From NCBI GenBank assembly GCA_038087015.1, contig JASBNA010000155.1, positions 1-20,470 on the forward strand: DNA of 20,470 nt. The letters run 5' to 3'. The notes under the pieces are model-generated. The model searched no databases and had not been told where the DNA came from. It was given only the letters and a program-made list of their open reading frames with translations. Source of the stretch: Cerrena zonata. Taxonomy: Eukaryota > Basidiomycota > Agaricomycetes > Polyporales > Cerrenaceae. Shown in pieces: positions 8,101-17,828 of the stretch (within the stretch, counting starts at the first letter, position 1; each line of letters opens with the position of its first letter). The translations under genes and the position numbers were made by a program.

Positions 8101-9066
8101 AAATCAACTGACCCCAAACACAAGAATATGATTCAAGAATTGAGTACTGGTAAATTTTACTACAATATGGACTTGGATATCATTGAGGAACGCTTATGGA
8201 ATGGATATTATTCTGAAGCGAAGCAGTTTCTCAAGGATATCAAGCTTATTGTGAAAGATGCAATTACTTCTGGTGACAGAGAAAGAATTTTAAAAGCAAA
8301 CGAAATGTTGACCAATACTCAATTCGGGATCGACGACTTTAATAATCCTGAATTTGCAAAAGCCTGTAGAGAAATGAGAGAAAGGGAAATCTCAAAACAG
8401 GAAAAGATTTTAGAGGAACATTATAAATTACAGAGAGAATTTGCAAAAAGACAAGCTGAAAATTTAAATACTTTGGATTTGAATGGTGTACCTATACCTG
8501 ATGCTCCTCTCGTCACTACTAACATAATCAAGGATTCTACCGCTGAAATTGAAAGTGGTGAAGATAAACCCGTTACTAGTAACGGTGTTTCACATCCTCC
8601 AGTTGACTCTAACGGGAAACTTGAAGAAGATGCGAAAACAGAGACCAGCTTACAGCAGACTAACAGCGCTGAAGAGGTTGCGTTTGAGTCTGAGCCTAAA
8701 GACGACTTTAAGGAGACAGAGAAAAACATCAACAATGAGGTTTTACCTTCCAAAGATACTATCACTAACCCAACAGCATCTGAACGCTCTGAGGATGTCA
8801 ACGGGCCTGAGGTTGAGTCGGAGTCAGAGGCTGAGGAAGACCTCAATCATGATTTGACTCGAGAATTAATTCTCGGGGATCGTGTTCATGAATTCTTCGA
8901 GAATGTAATTCCTGACATCACTGAAAGTTATAATATCGAGAAACTTGAAATAGCAATGGCCAAATTTATGGATACCATCTGGACTGACAGAAGTAAGTGG
9001 GATAAAACGGAAACGGTTAGTAAACTTTTCGATGTGGCGGCTGAATTGAAGACTGCCTTGAATTAA
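5101..9066 (+). CDS. YTA7: Yta7, chromatin AAA-ATPase with bromodomain (ATAD2 family)
   Basis: A 1,321-residue nuclear ATPase that acts on histone H3-H4 at chromatin, evicting or handling nucleosomes at genes; human counterpart ATAD2. S. cerevisiae Yta7 is about 1,379 long. The N-terminal 230 residues are strongly acidic with Arg/Lys/Ser patches. AAA1 has Walker A GPPGTGKT at 444-451, Walker B FFDEID at 506-511 and RRPGRFD at 562-568. AAA2 is degenerate: its P-loop position reads GDQGFGQQ (756-763) without GKT, and the Walker B position reads IPNID (815-819). This is usual in the family. The atypical bromodomain covers about 945-1080. A Ser/Glu-rich linker and a conserved helical C-terminus follow. 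The first ATG is 5101; the frame extends only two codons upstream to a TTG. CTG codons occur at 7, 344 and 796. It is convergent with SPT4. Confidence 0.96.
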   Translation: MTKRTRLSRLEQLNGGFPGEDDEDIVGPPKRNRVNVSYNEDSNEDDIEDVDATDDNKESDPNTRQRGPVVEDEDEDEDVLPPTSSDDEKDDPNEEDYVEDDEDAGPRRRGRKKNKPNRSRRVLSDDEDFEDDGEDPEDEFLEELKEKKFVATDDDESEDDYAYGSRPAKKRKNRSRSRSVEPRRGRLTRSRASVEPEKFEQQSEPEEEDSIRKEIEDLYDSSPDPSPIKHKLRERGKIDYTIPPPITNEAQFDSAPPIAANSFPSFNKGRPRKQNINKNEYRKILFPTAGPFGGSDVLSLFGTNIPPGGIPIPGMTDNNNLTAIGQNVSDSDSSEDEIAPINGLATISKKPSKPSNHGQLSAGGNVLGSGNLIKAGGPNEKDKKKNNLSDTDPLGVDMNIDFSVVGGLDNYINQLKEMVALPLLYPELYQNFHITPPRGVLFHGPPGTGKTLMARALAASCSTSTRKITFFMRKGADCLSKWVGEAERQLRLLFEEAKNQQPSIIFFDEIDGLAPVRSSKQEQIHASIVSTLLALMDGMDNRGQVIVIGATNRPDSVDPALRRPGRFDREFYFPLPDINARSEILKIHTRKWYPPLPSEFMNKVAALTKGYGGADLRALCTEAALNSIQRKYPQIYQTNDKLKVDPTKVRVLAKDFMLAIDKIIPSSARSTSSGSAPLPDHLKPLLEKTFNEATDKLENLLPNSISIGKKKKVTALEEASYLDPTAKDADGGFSKQELLKNLENARICKPHLLICGDQGFGQQYISSAILNFLEGFQVQSLDLGNVFGDSTRTPELCIVQTFIEAKRHQPSIIFIPNIDIWFQVMPYSAKATLTGLLRNLKSTEKVLLLGISETNQDELDNDIKLMFGFNNESNNVRLTAPDKEARLKFFKTLENTLKMKPFEFINDLENRPKRKLKKLEILPQETPNDQAQVKKQLKEQEYNDTKLKNILKIKLAGLMDLFKNRYKRFRKPIIDENMLYHLFEPAILQNPLNQYEVLYIKSTDPKHKNMIQELSTGKFYYNMDLDIIEERLWNGYYSEAKQFLKDIKLIVKDAITSGDRERILKANEMLTNTQFGIDDFNNPEFAKACREMREREISKQEKILEEHYKLQREFAKRQAENLNTLDLNGVPIPDAPLVTTNIIKDSTAEIESGEDKPVTSNGVSHPPVDSNGKLEEDAKTETSLQQTNSAEEVAFESEPKDDFKETEKNINNEVLPSKDTITNPTASERSEDVNGPEVESESEAEEDLNHDLTRELILGDRVHEFFENVIPDITESYNIEKLEIAMAKFMDTIWTDRSKWDKTETVSKLFDVAAELKTALN

Positions 9067-9258
9067 TCATGCTACGACTTTCAAAACATATGTACTTTAG
9101 TTAATTAATAGATAATACTATCTCTACAAGAAAAATTTGTAATGAACTTTTATATTATGATGAAAAGAAAAAAAGGACAATTAAGTGTTAGGTGAGAATT
9201 AAAAATACAAAGTGAAATCTATTATACAAGGTCAATCGGTCGGGGTGTCGAAGAACAT

Positions 9259-9597
9259 CTAATCTTCAGCACTACCGTCTCTTGGTCTATAACTGATGTT
9301 TTGTTCCGTCAAGTCACTGATAATATGCGGAGGCAATTTACCGTTTATCTTGATGGCATACAATCCCGCCACGAATGAATCTACTCTCAACCATCTTGCT
9401 ACCCATGACTGCTTGTTATCCTCTCCCAAAGCAAGTAATCCTTCGAAGGATGGGGAAGTGCAGTCTTGAACTTGATTATCGTCATTATCTTGGAAATGTA
9501 AGACACTTTCACAGTTAGGACATCCTTGGTCAACAAATTTTCTGAAAGGTTGAATGATACCGCAAAGCATGCATGCTCTCTCTGTTTTGGTGGACAT
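9259..9597 (-). CDS. SPT4: Spt4, DSIF transcription elongation factor subunit
   Basis: A 112-residue protein, slightly longer than the 102 of S. cerevisiae Spt4. Four zinc ligands are present as C9-x2-C12 and C26-x2-C29 in ACMLCGIIQPF...GCPNC. The conserved SPSFEGLLAL..DNKQSWVARWLRVDSFVAGLYAI block (about 48-82) forms the Spt5 NGN-binding fold. Spt4 with Spt5 clamps RNA polymerase II and promotes elongation through chromatin. It is convergent with YTA7 (192 bp apart) and divergent from COX18. In S. cerevisiae the same two genes are neighbours but, as I recall, point the same way. No CTG codons were seen. Confidence 0.96.
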   Translation of the reverse strand: MSTKTERACMLCGIIQPFRKFVDQGCPNCESVLHFQDNDDNQVQDCTSPSFEGLLALGEDNKQSWVARWLRVDSFVAGLYAIKINGKLPPHIISDLTEQNISYRPRDGSAED

Positions 9598-9824
9598 CTT
9601 ATCTCTTACTATGTAACAAAAGCTGGCAATTAAATAGCTATGTCTTGCACGTAGTATTTAGTCAAAAGCGAAAATACTCCAAATCTTTTCAAAAACCAAA
9701 AAAAAAAAAAACTGAAAATTTTTGTGTGTGTTTACCAGCTCTTCAATAGATTCAATTTCCTCTAAACTAATAGAGTTAGCCTTACCAAATCTTATTAGAA
9801 CTTCATAAAGTGTATGGTTTAGAG
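9598..9824. promoter_or_regulatory. Shared SPT4/COX18 promoter with A14-CTGAAAATTTTT
   Basis: A 227-bp divergent spacer. A poly(A) run ends in ACTGAAAATTTTT (9698-9724), almost exactly midway between the two start codons. TGAAAATTTT resembles the RRPE (Stb3) element. ATG GTT TAG at 9814-9822 is a two-codon uORF ending 2 nt before the COX18 ATG. Confidence 0.5.
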
Positions 9825-10856
9825 ATGATAAGGAACCGCATAGCTAATGTCTCGAGGATCGGGGTACCTAATACTAAAATTAGGATCCAGAGGCGAAATT
9901 TTTCTTTCGAACCAACAACGATTATTGCATCAATGACAGAGGGCCTACAATTGATTCATTCATCAACAGGCGTACCATGGTGGGCTCTTATACCTTTAAC
10001 GACATTTGCATTACGATCAGTGTGGACGCTTCCTCTTGCGATTATGCAAAGAGTAAAGTCACGTAAGCAAAATGAACTAATGCCAGTGGTAGCTGCTACT
10101 AATCCGGTTGCTAAACTAAATCTTGCCAAAAAGGCCCAAATAGCCAAGGCCCAAGCTGAAAGAGGTTCTGAATCTTTAAAAAACAAGGATGCAACCTCCA
10201 ATGACATACTTGCCGTGCAGTCACCATTAGCTACCATGAAGTATGAACAAATACTCTTGTTAGCGGCCAAAGAAACAAATAAAAGAAGGAAAAGTCTATT
10301 CAAGCAGCATAATGTTCAAGGATGGAAGCTTCTCATCCTACCAGCATTCCAATTTCCGTTATGGGTCTGTATGTCACTAACAATGCGAGATCTATCCGGA
10401 TGGACATCATGGGATACCATGTCAAAAAAACCATTAGACCCTTCCTTGTATAGCGAAGGTATTGCGTGGTTTTCTGACTTGACCACGTATGACAGCTTTC
10501 ACGTATTCCCCATTGCTTTGGGTATAGTTGCCTTGTGTAATGCAGAGTTTATGATGAAGACTCACCAACTTTTGAGACCTCGAACTAAAAGAAGATCTTT
10601 AAGGCCAACAGTATCAGACGCTTTAGGAAACATGTCCAAAATGTCAGTAGCTATTTTAATGGCCATTTCTATGCATGCACCAATGGCCTTGGTTCTTTAT
10701 TGGACTAGTTCACAAGCTTATTCTTTAGTTCAAAATATCCTTCTTCAAACAATGCTTCCCATTAACTATACCCCAGAAAGACTTATCGATTATAAGAAAC
10801 TGAAAGCACCAGATTCTAAACCCGTTATCAATCAAGAAAGTCGCTCAAATTTGTAA
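9825..10856 (+). CDS. COX18: Cox18, mitochondrial inner-membrane insertase (Oxa1/YidC family)
   Basis: A 343-residue protein (S. cerevisiae Cox18 is 316). The start is the ATG at 9825; the frame extends upstream only to a GTG. Residues 1-30 are rich in Arg, Asn and Ile (MIRNRIANVSR and IRIQRRNFSF), a matrix-targeting signal. YidC/Oxa1-type features follow: GVPWWALIPLTTFALRSVWTLP with TM1 (about 49-72), a charged matrix loop, then TM2 in LLILPAFQFPLWVCMSL (about 169-185). TM3 is near 226-241. TM4-5 lie at about 275-308, in MSVAILMAISMHAPMALVLYWTSSQ. Cox18 exports the C-terminal tail of Cox2 to the intermembrane space, with Mss2 and Pnt1, during cytochrome oxidase assembly. It is convergent with VID30, 121 bp apart. 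One CTG codon (326) lies in the variable tail. Confidence 0.93.
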   Translation: MIRNRIANVSRIGVPNTKIRIQRRNFSFEPTTIIASMTEGLQLIHSSTGVPWWALIPLTTFALRSVWTLPLAIMQRVKSRKQNELMPVVAATNPVAKLNLAKKAQIAKAQAERGSESLKNKDATSNDILAVQSPLATMKYEQILLLAAKETNKRRKSLFKQHNVQGWKLLILPAFQFPLWVCMSLTMRDLSGWTSWDTMSKKPLDPSLYSEGIAWFSDLTTYDSFHVFPIALGIVALCNAEFMMKTHQLLRPRTKRRSLRPTVSDALGNMSKMSVAILMAISMHAPMALVLYWTSSQAYSLVQNILLQTMLPINYTPERLIDYKKLKAPDSKPVINQESRSNL

Positions 10857-10859
10857 ATA
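10852..10859 (+). promoter_or_regulatory. Puf3-type RNA element UGUAAAUA overlapping the COX18 stop
   Basis: TGTAAATA starts in the last sense codon (TTG), contains the TAA stop and runs 3 nt into the 3' UTR. It matches UGUANAUA exactly. Cox18 is a nuclear-encoded mitochondrial protein, the usual class of Puf3 target. Function is inferred. Confidence 0.5.
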
Positions 10860-10977
10860 GTATAAATGATTACACTTCAAAAAACTGTAAAACATATTCT
10901 ACATAATAAAGAAAAATATGCAACTAAAATTTGTTCGTTATAATTTCATTTAATTTACATGAACATATTGATAGATA

Positions 10978-13446
10978 TCAGGCTAAATCAATATAGTCTT
11001 GTTCATAATTTATAAGCATGAAGTTTTCATCCTCGAGCTCCAAACTTAACTTATTAATGTTTTTGTTAGTTTCGTTAATTATCGTTTCCAAGCTAGATGA
11101 TTCGTTGAGACCTAAGGAAGTCAAAACGTTTTTATTAATTTGATCACTTAACTTATTGACTTTCTTTTGATAATTTTCTAAAATATACATAACACCAGGA
11201 TAGTTTTTCACTGATTTAGAATCATCAATTAACAAAGCCTTGCATATTTCGTGGACTTTCTTGCTTCGACCTTTATCTCTTGAATATTCTGAAAGTAAAT
11301 ATTTACTCCAGGAAATAGCTTTTTCATAGGCTTCCGCTTCAGAGTCACTGGTTTTGTATTCAAAATCAAACTCAAAATTTGAAGAGTTCAACTTTATATC
11401 CAAATATTTCCTTAAAAGATAAAGTAGTTTAACATAATCAACTTCAAACAAAAGTTCACGTAAGACATTTTTATTCATGACGTTTGAATAGTTCGTCTTG
11501 AGAAATTTGCTTAATTGCTCAAATTGATTATGATGTAAATATGGTTTGATTAACTGTCTGTCATACGAATGTGAAGGATGTTTGGGGCCCTCGTCATCTT
11601 CTATTTGATTAAGCCCGTTAATTTCATTTTCAAGAGTTTTGAGGTCTTTATTAAATGCTTTTAAAGTCCCAAGATATCCTTCATGTTCCAAGTACCCACT
11701 TATAAACTCATTAATAATTTTGGGGTCATCATTCATGTATGATAGTAACTCTTGAATAGTACTAGGAAACCCATCCTTGAAAGGCATGGAAGTTGGGGGT
11801 TTTAATTTCTGGACCTTATCAAGTTCTGTTAAATATAATTGATTTTGCTTTTGCGCTTTATATTCTTTGACATAACTATTAATATTGAATTTGAAGTCCT
11901 TGTTACCGAAGTTGGCAATCACTTCGGATTTTGATGATGGGGCAGATGTCTTCATCTTCTTTGTTCCAATGAGCTCGAATCCTATAACAGGGTAGACCGA
12001 GTTATCTTCTTCATGCTCGAATAAACTGTCTTTGGTAGATAATCTTGACTTAATGCTGTCATAAGGAATAGATCTAACTAGAATACCATTCAACGTTATG
12101 AATACGGATTTGTCAATGAAATTTATTCCACAGCCAACTATATCTGATCTGTATGATTTTCTGTTTTTGGTTTGAGAAATGTTAGTGTTGAAAGGAATCT
12201 CGAGATCAATACTACCATTACTTAACTCATCTGGTTGGGGTCTCCCCAATTGAGAGAGTCTCCGATTTAAATTCATTGCTGCTGATCTTTGACGCGATTC
12301 ACCTTCTCTGATGGAGTTTTGGAAACTCAGTTCCTCAAAATTTATAACATGGCTACCCTTCATGATTCCAGCTTTTAAGGATAAATAATGTTGAATTTCA
12401 TCGCTGAGTTCAACGTATGCATCATTATCCCTATAATAATATATATCACTCTTGATAGCTTCAAGGTCAACTGGGACCCCTCCTACTTTCGCAGTTCCAG
12501 AGGATGGTCCTGGAGGATCCAAATTAACTTTTCGATTGATGAAACCCATTGAAAAATGAAGGGAATTTTCTGACGATTCAGACGAATCACTCATGTTTAT
12601 CAATGGCGACGAGTCGTGATTCAGCAGAGATTCTTGTTTTATAGCTAATTCATAATAAAACACGCCAACCAAAGGGCGTACAGGCTTGTCCGTTATAAAA
12701 TTATACCATTTGTAGGCAAGATCTGGAGATTCTAAAGATGCTGGAGGTGCAATTTTTATACTAGGTGAACCTTTCGAATTACTGATTTCAAAATTGTAAC
12801 TTCCTTGTAATTGAGCAAAGCTTTCTACTGTCATCAAAGGTGCCCATGAAACAGGCAACCCGTAATCGAAAAACGATCCGTCATCGAATTTGATTAGCCT
12901 TCTGGGAATATTATAGCTTCGTGACTCTGTTCTCTTGGTGGATACAAGCAAATCTTTCAAATATTTATCTAATTCATCTACGTAATTATCAGGTATGTGG
13001 AACAAATCTTCGTTTAAAAATACTTCACCAACTTTTTCGGACAACTTGGACGAATAATATTTTGACTCATCTTTCGAGCTATTCCCTGCATTCCTTTCTT
13101 TATCTGCTAAAATTCTATCTCTAAATATTTGCCATAACTCATAGAGCCTAGCATCCGAAATATGTTTGCTATCCATAGGGTCTTTACCCAAGATTCCTAA
13201 AATACTAAACTTATAGATAAGCTTTTGCTTCAAAATCTTATCAATATTCTTATCCCCAGTGATCTGGTTTTCAGGAATTATATGTCTTTCGTGTGGATTC
13301 ACGTATTTAACAGAATTATGGGAAATCACATTCGAGTTGGCAAGCTCTTCATCTTTGGACATAAGTTGCTGTTTAAGATTGAGCCCATAACTAGTGTTGA
13401 GTAGATAAGGTGGAACAACATACAAGACATCCAAATGGTGGGCCAT
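10978..13446 (-). CDS. VID30: Vid30/Gid1, scaffold of the GID/CTLH ubiquitin ligase
   Basis: An 822-residue RanBPM-type protein; S. cerevisiae Vid30 is longer (about 958). Domain order from the ATG at 13446: an N-terminal region to about 195; a SPRY domain (about 196-530) starting GLPVSWAPL and ending VIANFGNKDFKFNI, broken by a long Ser-, Asn- and charge-rich insert (about 275-430); a LisH motif FISGYLEHEGYLGTLKAF (about 581-598); CTLH (about 628-685) and a CRA region to the C-terminus. Gid1 holds substrate receptors such as Gid4 next to the Gid2-Gid9 RING pair, which degrades gluconeogenic enzymes on return to glucose. The frame extends five codons upstream only to a TTG. CTG codons at 274, 275 and 373 all lie in the SPRY insert. 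It is divergent from BUD32, 226 bp apart. Confidence 0.93.
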   Translation of the reverse strand: MAHHLDVLYVVPPYLLNTSYGLNLKQQLMSKDEELANSNVISHNSVKYVNPHERHIIPENQITGDKNIDKILKQKLIYKFSILGILGKDPMDSKHISDARLYELWQIFRDRILADKERNAGNSSKDESKYYSSKLSEKVGEVFLNEDLFHIPDNYVDELDKYLKDLLVSTKRTESRSYNIPRRLIKFDDGSFFDYGLPVSWAPLMTVESFAQLQGSYNFEISNSKGSPSIKIAPPASLESPDLAYKWYNFITDKPVRPLVGVFYYELAIKQESLLNHDSSPLINMSDSSESSENSLHFSMGFINRKVNLDPPGPSSGTAKVGGVPVDLEAIKSDIYYYRDNDAYVELSDEIQHYLSLKAGIMKGSHVINFEELSFQNSIREGESRQRSAAMNLNRRLSQLGRPQPDELSNGSIDLEIPFNTNISQTKNRKSYRSDIVGCGINFIDKSVFITLNGILVRSIPYDSIKSRLSTKDSLFEHEEDNSVYPVIGFELIGTKKMKTSAPSSKSEVIANFGNKDFKFNINSYVKEYKAQKQNQLYLTELDKVQKLKPPTSMPFKDGFPSTIQELLSYMNDDPKIINEFISGYLEHEGYLGTLKAFNKDLKTLENEINGLNQIEDDEGPKHPSHSYDRQLIKPYLHHNQFEQLSKFLKTNYSNVMNKNVLRELLFEVDYVKLLYLLRKYLDIKLNSSNFEFDFEYKTSDSEAEAYEKAISWSKYLLSEYSRDKGRSKKVHEICKALLIDDSKSVKNYPGVMYILENYQKKVNKLSDQINKNVLTSLGLNESSSLETIINETNKNINKLSLELEDENFMLINYEQDYIDLA

Positions 13447-13672
13447 TGTGGTCAATTTCAATTGTCGAATAGGTAGTCTGATCTGTTACTGGAAGCTTCT
13501 CCGTATTTCGTTCTTAGCACTCTGTCGCTCTATCCTTTATCGCTAGCACTCTTGTGTAGTTTCTTCTCAAAAGGTTTTTTGGTGTACGGGCTAGTTGTTG
13601 GATATCGATTCAAAAAAAAGTCAAAGTATCACTGATGAGCTTCACAAGTTAATATCTATAGGTTCAAGTTTA
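13447..13672. promoter_or_regulatory. Shared VID30/BUD32 promoter with a BUD32 uORF
   Basis: A 226-bp divergent spacer with no long A tract except AAAAAAAAG at 13612-13620. ATG AGC TTC ACA AGT TAA (13635-13652) is a five-codon uORF ending 20 nt before the BUD32 ATG. I see no clear TATA box. Confidence 0.4.
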
Positions 13673-14461
13673 ATGACAGATCATATAGTTGCTGGGGCCC
13701 AGAAACACTTGACTGGAATACCTTTGAGTGTGATTTCCCAAGGGGCAGAAGCATTGGTGTTCAAAACAAAGGTACACCCGTATCTGACAAGTCCAAGTCT
13801 AGCTAATAAGGAAGCATTCATAATAAAGTATAGGCCACCCAAACCATATAGACATCCAAAGATTGATGCTTCAATTACGAAAAACAGAACCATTGGAGAA
13901 GTGAGGTTCATGTCAAAGCTCCAGAAACTTGGAGTTAATGCTCCGGCTGTGATTCTGGCTGACTTGGATAATGGAATTATCTGGATGGAATATCTAGGCA
14001 CGGAGCTACCTAATGGCGATGTGAGTTCATTTAAGAATCATTTATGGTACTTAGAAAGAAATAAAGAGCCTTCGTTTTGCACTGATGATGACGTTAAGTT
14101 ATTATGTCAAGAAGTAGGTAAGCTAATAGGCAAATTACATTTGAATGACATGATTCATGGAGATTTGACCTCGTCTAATATTCTTTTGCAGGATGGCCAG
14201 CCTTTACTTATAGACTTTGGATTGTCATCATACTCTGGAATGCCTGAAGATAAAGCAGTTGATTTGTACGTTTTAGAAAGAGCAATTGATAGTACCCATT
14301 CGGTATATGCCAAACAATACAATGAATGGATGTTAGAAGGATACGAGCAAATACACATGGATAAAGAATACGGGAAACAGGGGACAAAGAAGTTTGTGGA
14401 GGTTAGTAGGAAGTTGGATGATGTAAGATTAAGAGGTAGAAAGAGAAGCATGTTGGGATAA
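13673..14461 (+). CDS. BUD32: Bud32, atypical kinase of the KEOPS/EKC complex
   Basis: A 262-residue protein, matching the 261 of S. cerevisiae Bud32. The open frame extends to a TTG at 13595, but the first ATG (13673) gives the family length and N-terminus. It has the compact piD261-type kinase fold: SQGAEALVFKT (about 22-32), the ATP-binding Lys in FIIKYRPPK (K52), YRHPKID, catalytic loop HGDLTSSN (162-169, D164), DFG (181-183), VDLYVLERA and the hallmark C-terminus RLRGRKRSMLG. Bud32 works with Kae1, Cgi121, Pcc1 and Gon7 in making t6A37 of ANN-decoding tRNAs and in telomere maintenance. CTG codons occur at 38 (HPY-x) and 95 (AVI-x-AD). Its stop is only 40 bp from that of MMM1. Confidence 0.96.
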   Translation: MTDHIVAGAQKHLTGIPLSVISQGAEALVFKTKVHPYLTSPSLANKEAFIIKYRPPKPYRHPKIDASITKNRTIGEVRFMSKLQKLGVNAPAVILADLDNGIIWMEYLGTELPNGDVSSFKNHLWYLERNKEPSFCTDDDVKLLCQEVGKLIGKLHLNDMIHGDLTSSNILLQDGQPLLIDFGLSSYSGMPEDKAVDLYVLERAIDSTHSVYAKQYNEWMLEGYEQIHMDKEYGKQGTKKFVEVSRKLDDVRLRGRKRSMLG

Positions 14462-14501
14462 TATGTTTATAAAAATACATAATATATACAAGGAATATTT
14501 C
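14462..14501. terminator. 40-bp bidirectional 3'-end region of BUD32 and MMM1
   Basis: Convergent stop codons are separated by only 40 bp. The spacer holds TACATA on the plus strand (14476-14481), which reads TATGTA on the minus strand, and TATATA shared by both strands (14483-14488). All are yeast polyadenylation efficiency elements. The two mRNAs very probably overlap in antisense. On the minus strand TGTATATA (14490-14483) also matches the Puf3 element UGUANAUA, 12 nt after the MMM1 stop. Confidence 0.55.
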
Positions 14502-15749
14502 TTATAATGCTTCTTCAGTTTTATCGACGATCCCGTTAACATTTGAATGCACTGGTTCTCTGGTATTTTTGCGTCTTGGCCATAATGAAGGTAACTTAAC
14601 TACCTGAAACCTTGGTTCAATACAACGTTCGATAAACCAACTACGTAATTTATTTTCAATTAACGAAGAGATTTTAGGAACATCTTGTAGTTTAGCTCTT
14701 GAACCTATTAATGATTTAACGGTGAATTCCAATCTGTAATCGGGAGAAAATGAAAACATTAAAGCCGTACCATTACTATTACTGGAAGAATCATGGTCCT
14801 TGTTATTATTTGATAAGTTATTACCCTGGCTTATATCAGTGAATTCTGGATCATTGGTATTAATTAACGAAACCGTTAAGCAACCTGAAAACCTTACTAT
14901 AGAAACTGATAGTTGCACTGGTAAAACCGCTGTTAATGGACGAGGGTGATTCAATAATAACTTAGTATCGATACCCAAGGTTAAAGTATCCGATAAATCC
15001 ACGTCAATCTTAGCTTCCAATCTGCCAGACCCGTCTTTACTGTGTCTTATACGACAATTTGAAAAAATCGGGAAGTCGTCACCAATATCAATTTCAGTAA
15101 TTTTAATCTTGTCTAGATAATCCGGTAACTCCAGTTTAGATAAGAACTCGTTTAAAGAATGATAAATGTTATCGGATAATAAAGCTTCCGTTCTCAACTG
15201 GGAGATTGTTTGGGCAATTAAAACATTAAACCAATCTAAAGATTCCGAAGAATGATTATCAACGTCATAGTATGTTTTTTCTAATATACTTGCTAATTTA
15301 GATTTGGTAACTTTAACATGTTCATCTTCGTTATCGGATAAATAACTATCTATTAGATCATTATCTTTATCTGGTTTTTCAGAATTTACTTTATCTCTTT
15401 TAACTATTACATTAGAAGCATCTTTACTTGAAGTTTTAGGAGAGATTGTTGTTGAATCAGCGAACACGAAGAATTTGATAAAAATTCCAATTACAAAAAT
15501 CACACTTAATTGACCAATAATGAGGCCTTGAGTGAAACTCCAATTCAAGTTCAGAGATGTATTTATTTGATTAGGAGTTGTTTGTAAGTATGAATTATCT
15601 TTTATGAATGATTCTTTATGTTGTAATAGTTCTTGTTGTTGGAGCTTTAATTGGCGTTGAAGATGATCATAAACCTGATCGATGATTACACTTTTATCGT
15701 AGTCATCCGAATAAGGAGAAGGAGTTGAATGGATTATATCATTAGACAT
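14502..15749 (-). CDS. MMM1: Mmm1, ER-anchored subunit of the ERMES ER-mitochondria tether
   Basis: A 415-residue protein (S. cerevisiae Mmm1 is 426). A short Gln/Ser-rich lumenal N-terminus precedes the signature LNWSFTQGLIIGQLSVIF and one transmembrane helix (about 76-97). A charged linker (98-165) leads to an SMP lipid-transfer domain (about 168-395) that includes SLDWFNVLIAQTISQLR and ends in WFIERCIEPRFQVVKLPSLWP. Mmm1 pairs with Mdm12, and with Mdm10 and Mdm34 builds ERMES, which moves phospholipids between ER and mitochondria. A Ser/Asn insert (about 308-327) interrupts the SMP domain. CTG codons at 66 and 206 lie at variable sites. PCT1 is directly upstream on the same strand, and 125 bp serve as PCT1 terminator and MMM1 promoter. 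Confidence 0.96.
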   Translation of the reverse strand: MSNDIIHSTPSPYSDDYDKSVIIDQVYDHLQRQLKLQQQELLQHKESFIKDNSYLQTTPNQINTSLNLNWSFTQGLIIGQLSVIFVIGIFIKFFVFADSTTISPKTSSKDASNVIVKRDKVNSEKPDKDNDLIDSYLSDNEDEHVKVTKSKLASILEKTYYDVDNHSSESLDWFNVLIAQTISQLRTEALLSDNIYHSLNEFLSKLELPDYLDKIKITEIDIGDDFPIFSNCRIRHSKDGSGRLEAKIDVDLSDTLTLGIDTKLLLNHPRPLTAVLPVQLSVSIVRFSGCLTVSLINTNDPEFTDISQGNNLSNNNKDHDSSSNSNGTALMFSFSPDYRLEFTVKSLIGSRAKLQDVPKISSLIENKLRSWFIERCIEPRFQVVKLPSLWPRRKNTREPVHSNVNGIVDKTEEAL

Positions 15750-15856
15750 CTTTACCTAACAAAGTATAAGTATCTATAATATATAAGTATACAATTTTTT
15801 AGATGCGCAATAGAAAATGTTTATTTAGGCCCGATGCTAAAGATATAAATACGAAG

Positions 15857-15864
15857 TATATACA
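15857..15864 (-). promoter_or_regulatory. UGUAUAUA element in the PCT1 3' UTR
   Basis: On the minus strand TGTATATA starts 10 nt after the PCT1 stop. It matches UGUANAUA, but it also contains TATATA, a common polyadenylation efficiency element, so the Puf3 reading is weaker here than for MSM1 and COX18. Confidence 0.3.
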
Positions 15865-15874
15865 AGTCAAATAA

Positions 15875-17828
<1,954 letters not shown>

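Noticed and set aside
8421..8857. Frames on both strands inside the YTA7 3' part
   Set aside because: Shadows of the YTA7 acidic Ser/Glu linker.
13681..14451. Minus-strand frames across BUD32
   Set aside because: They overlap a complete kinase with all motifs and have no homology of their own.
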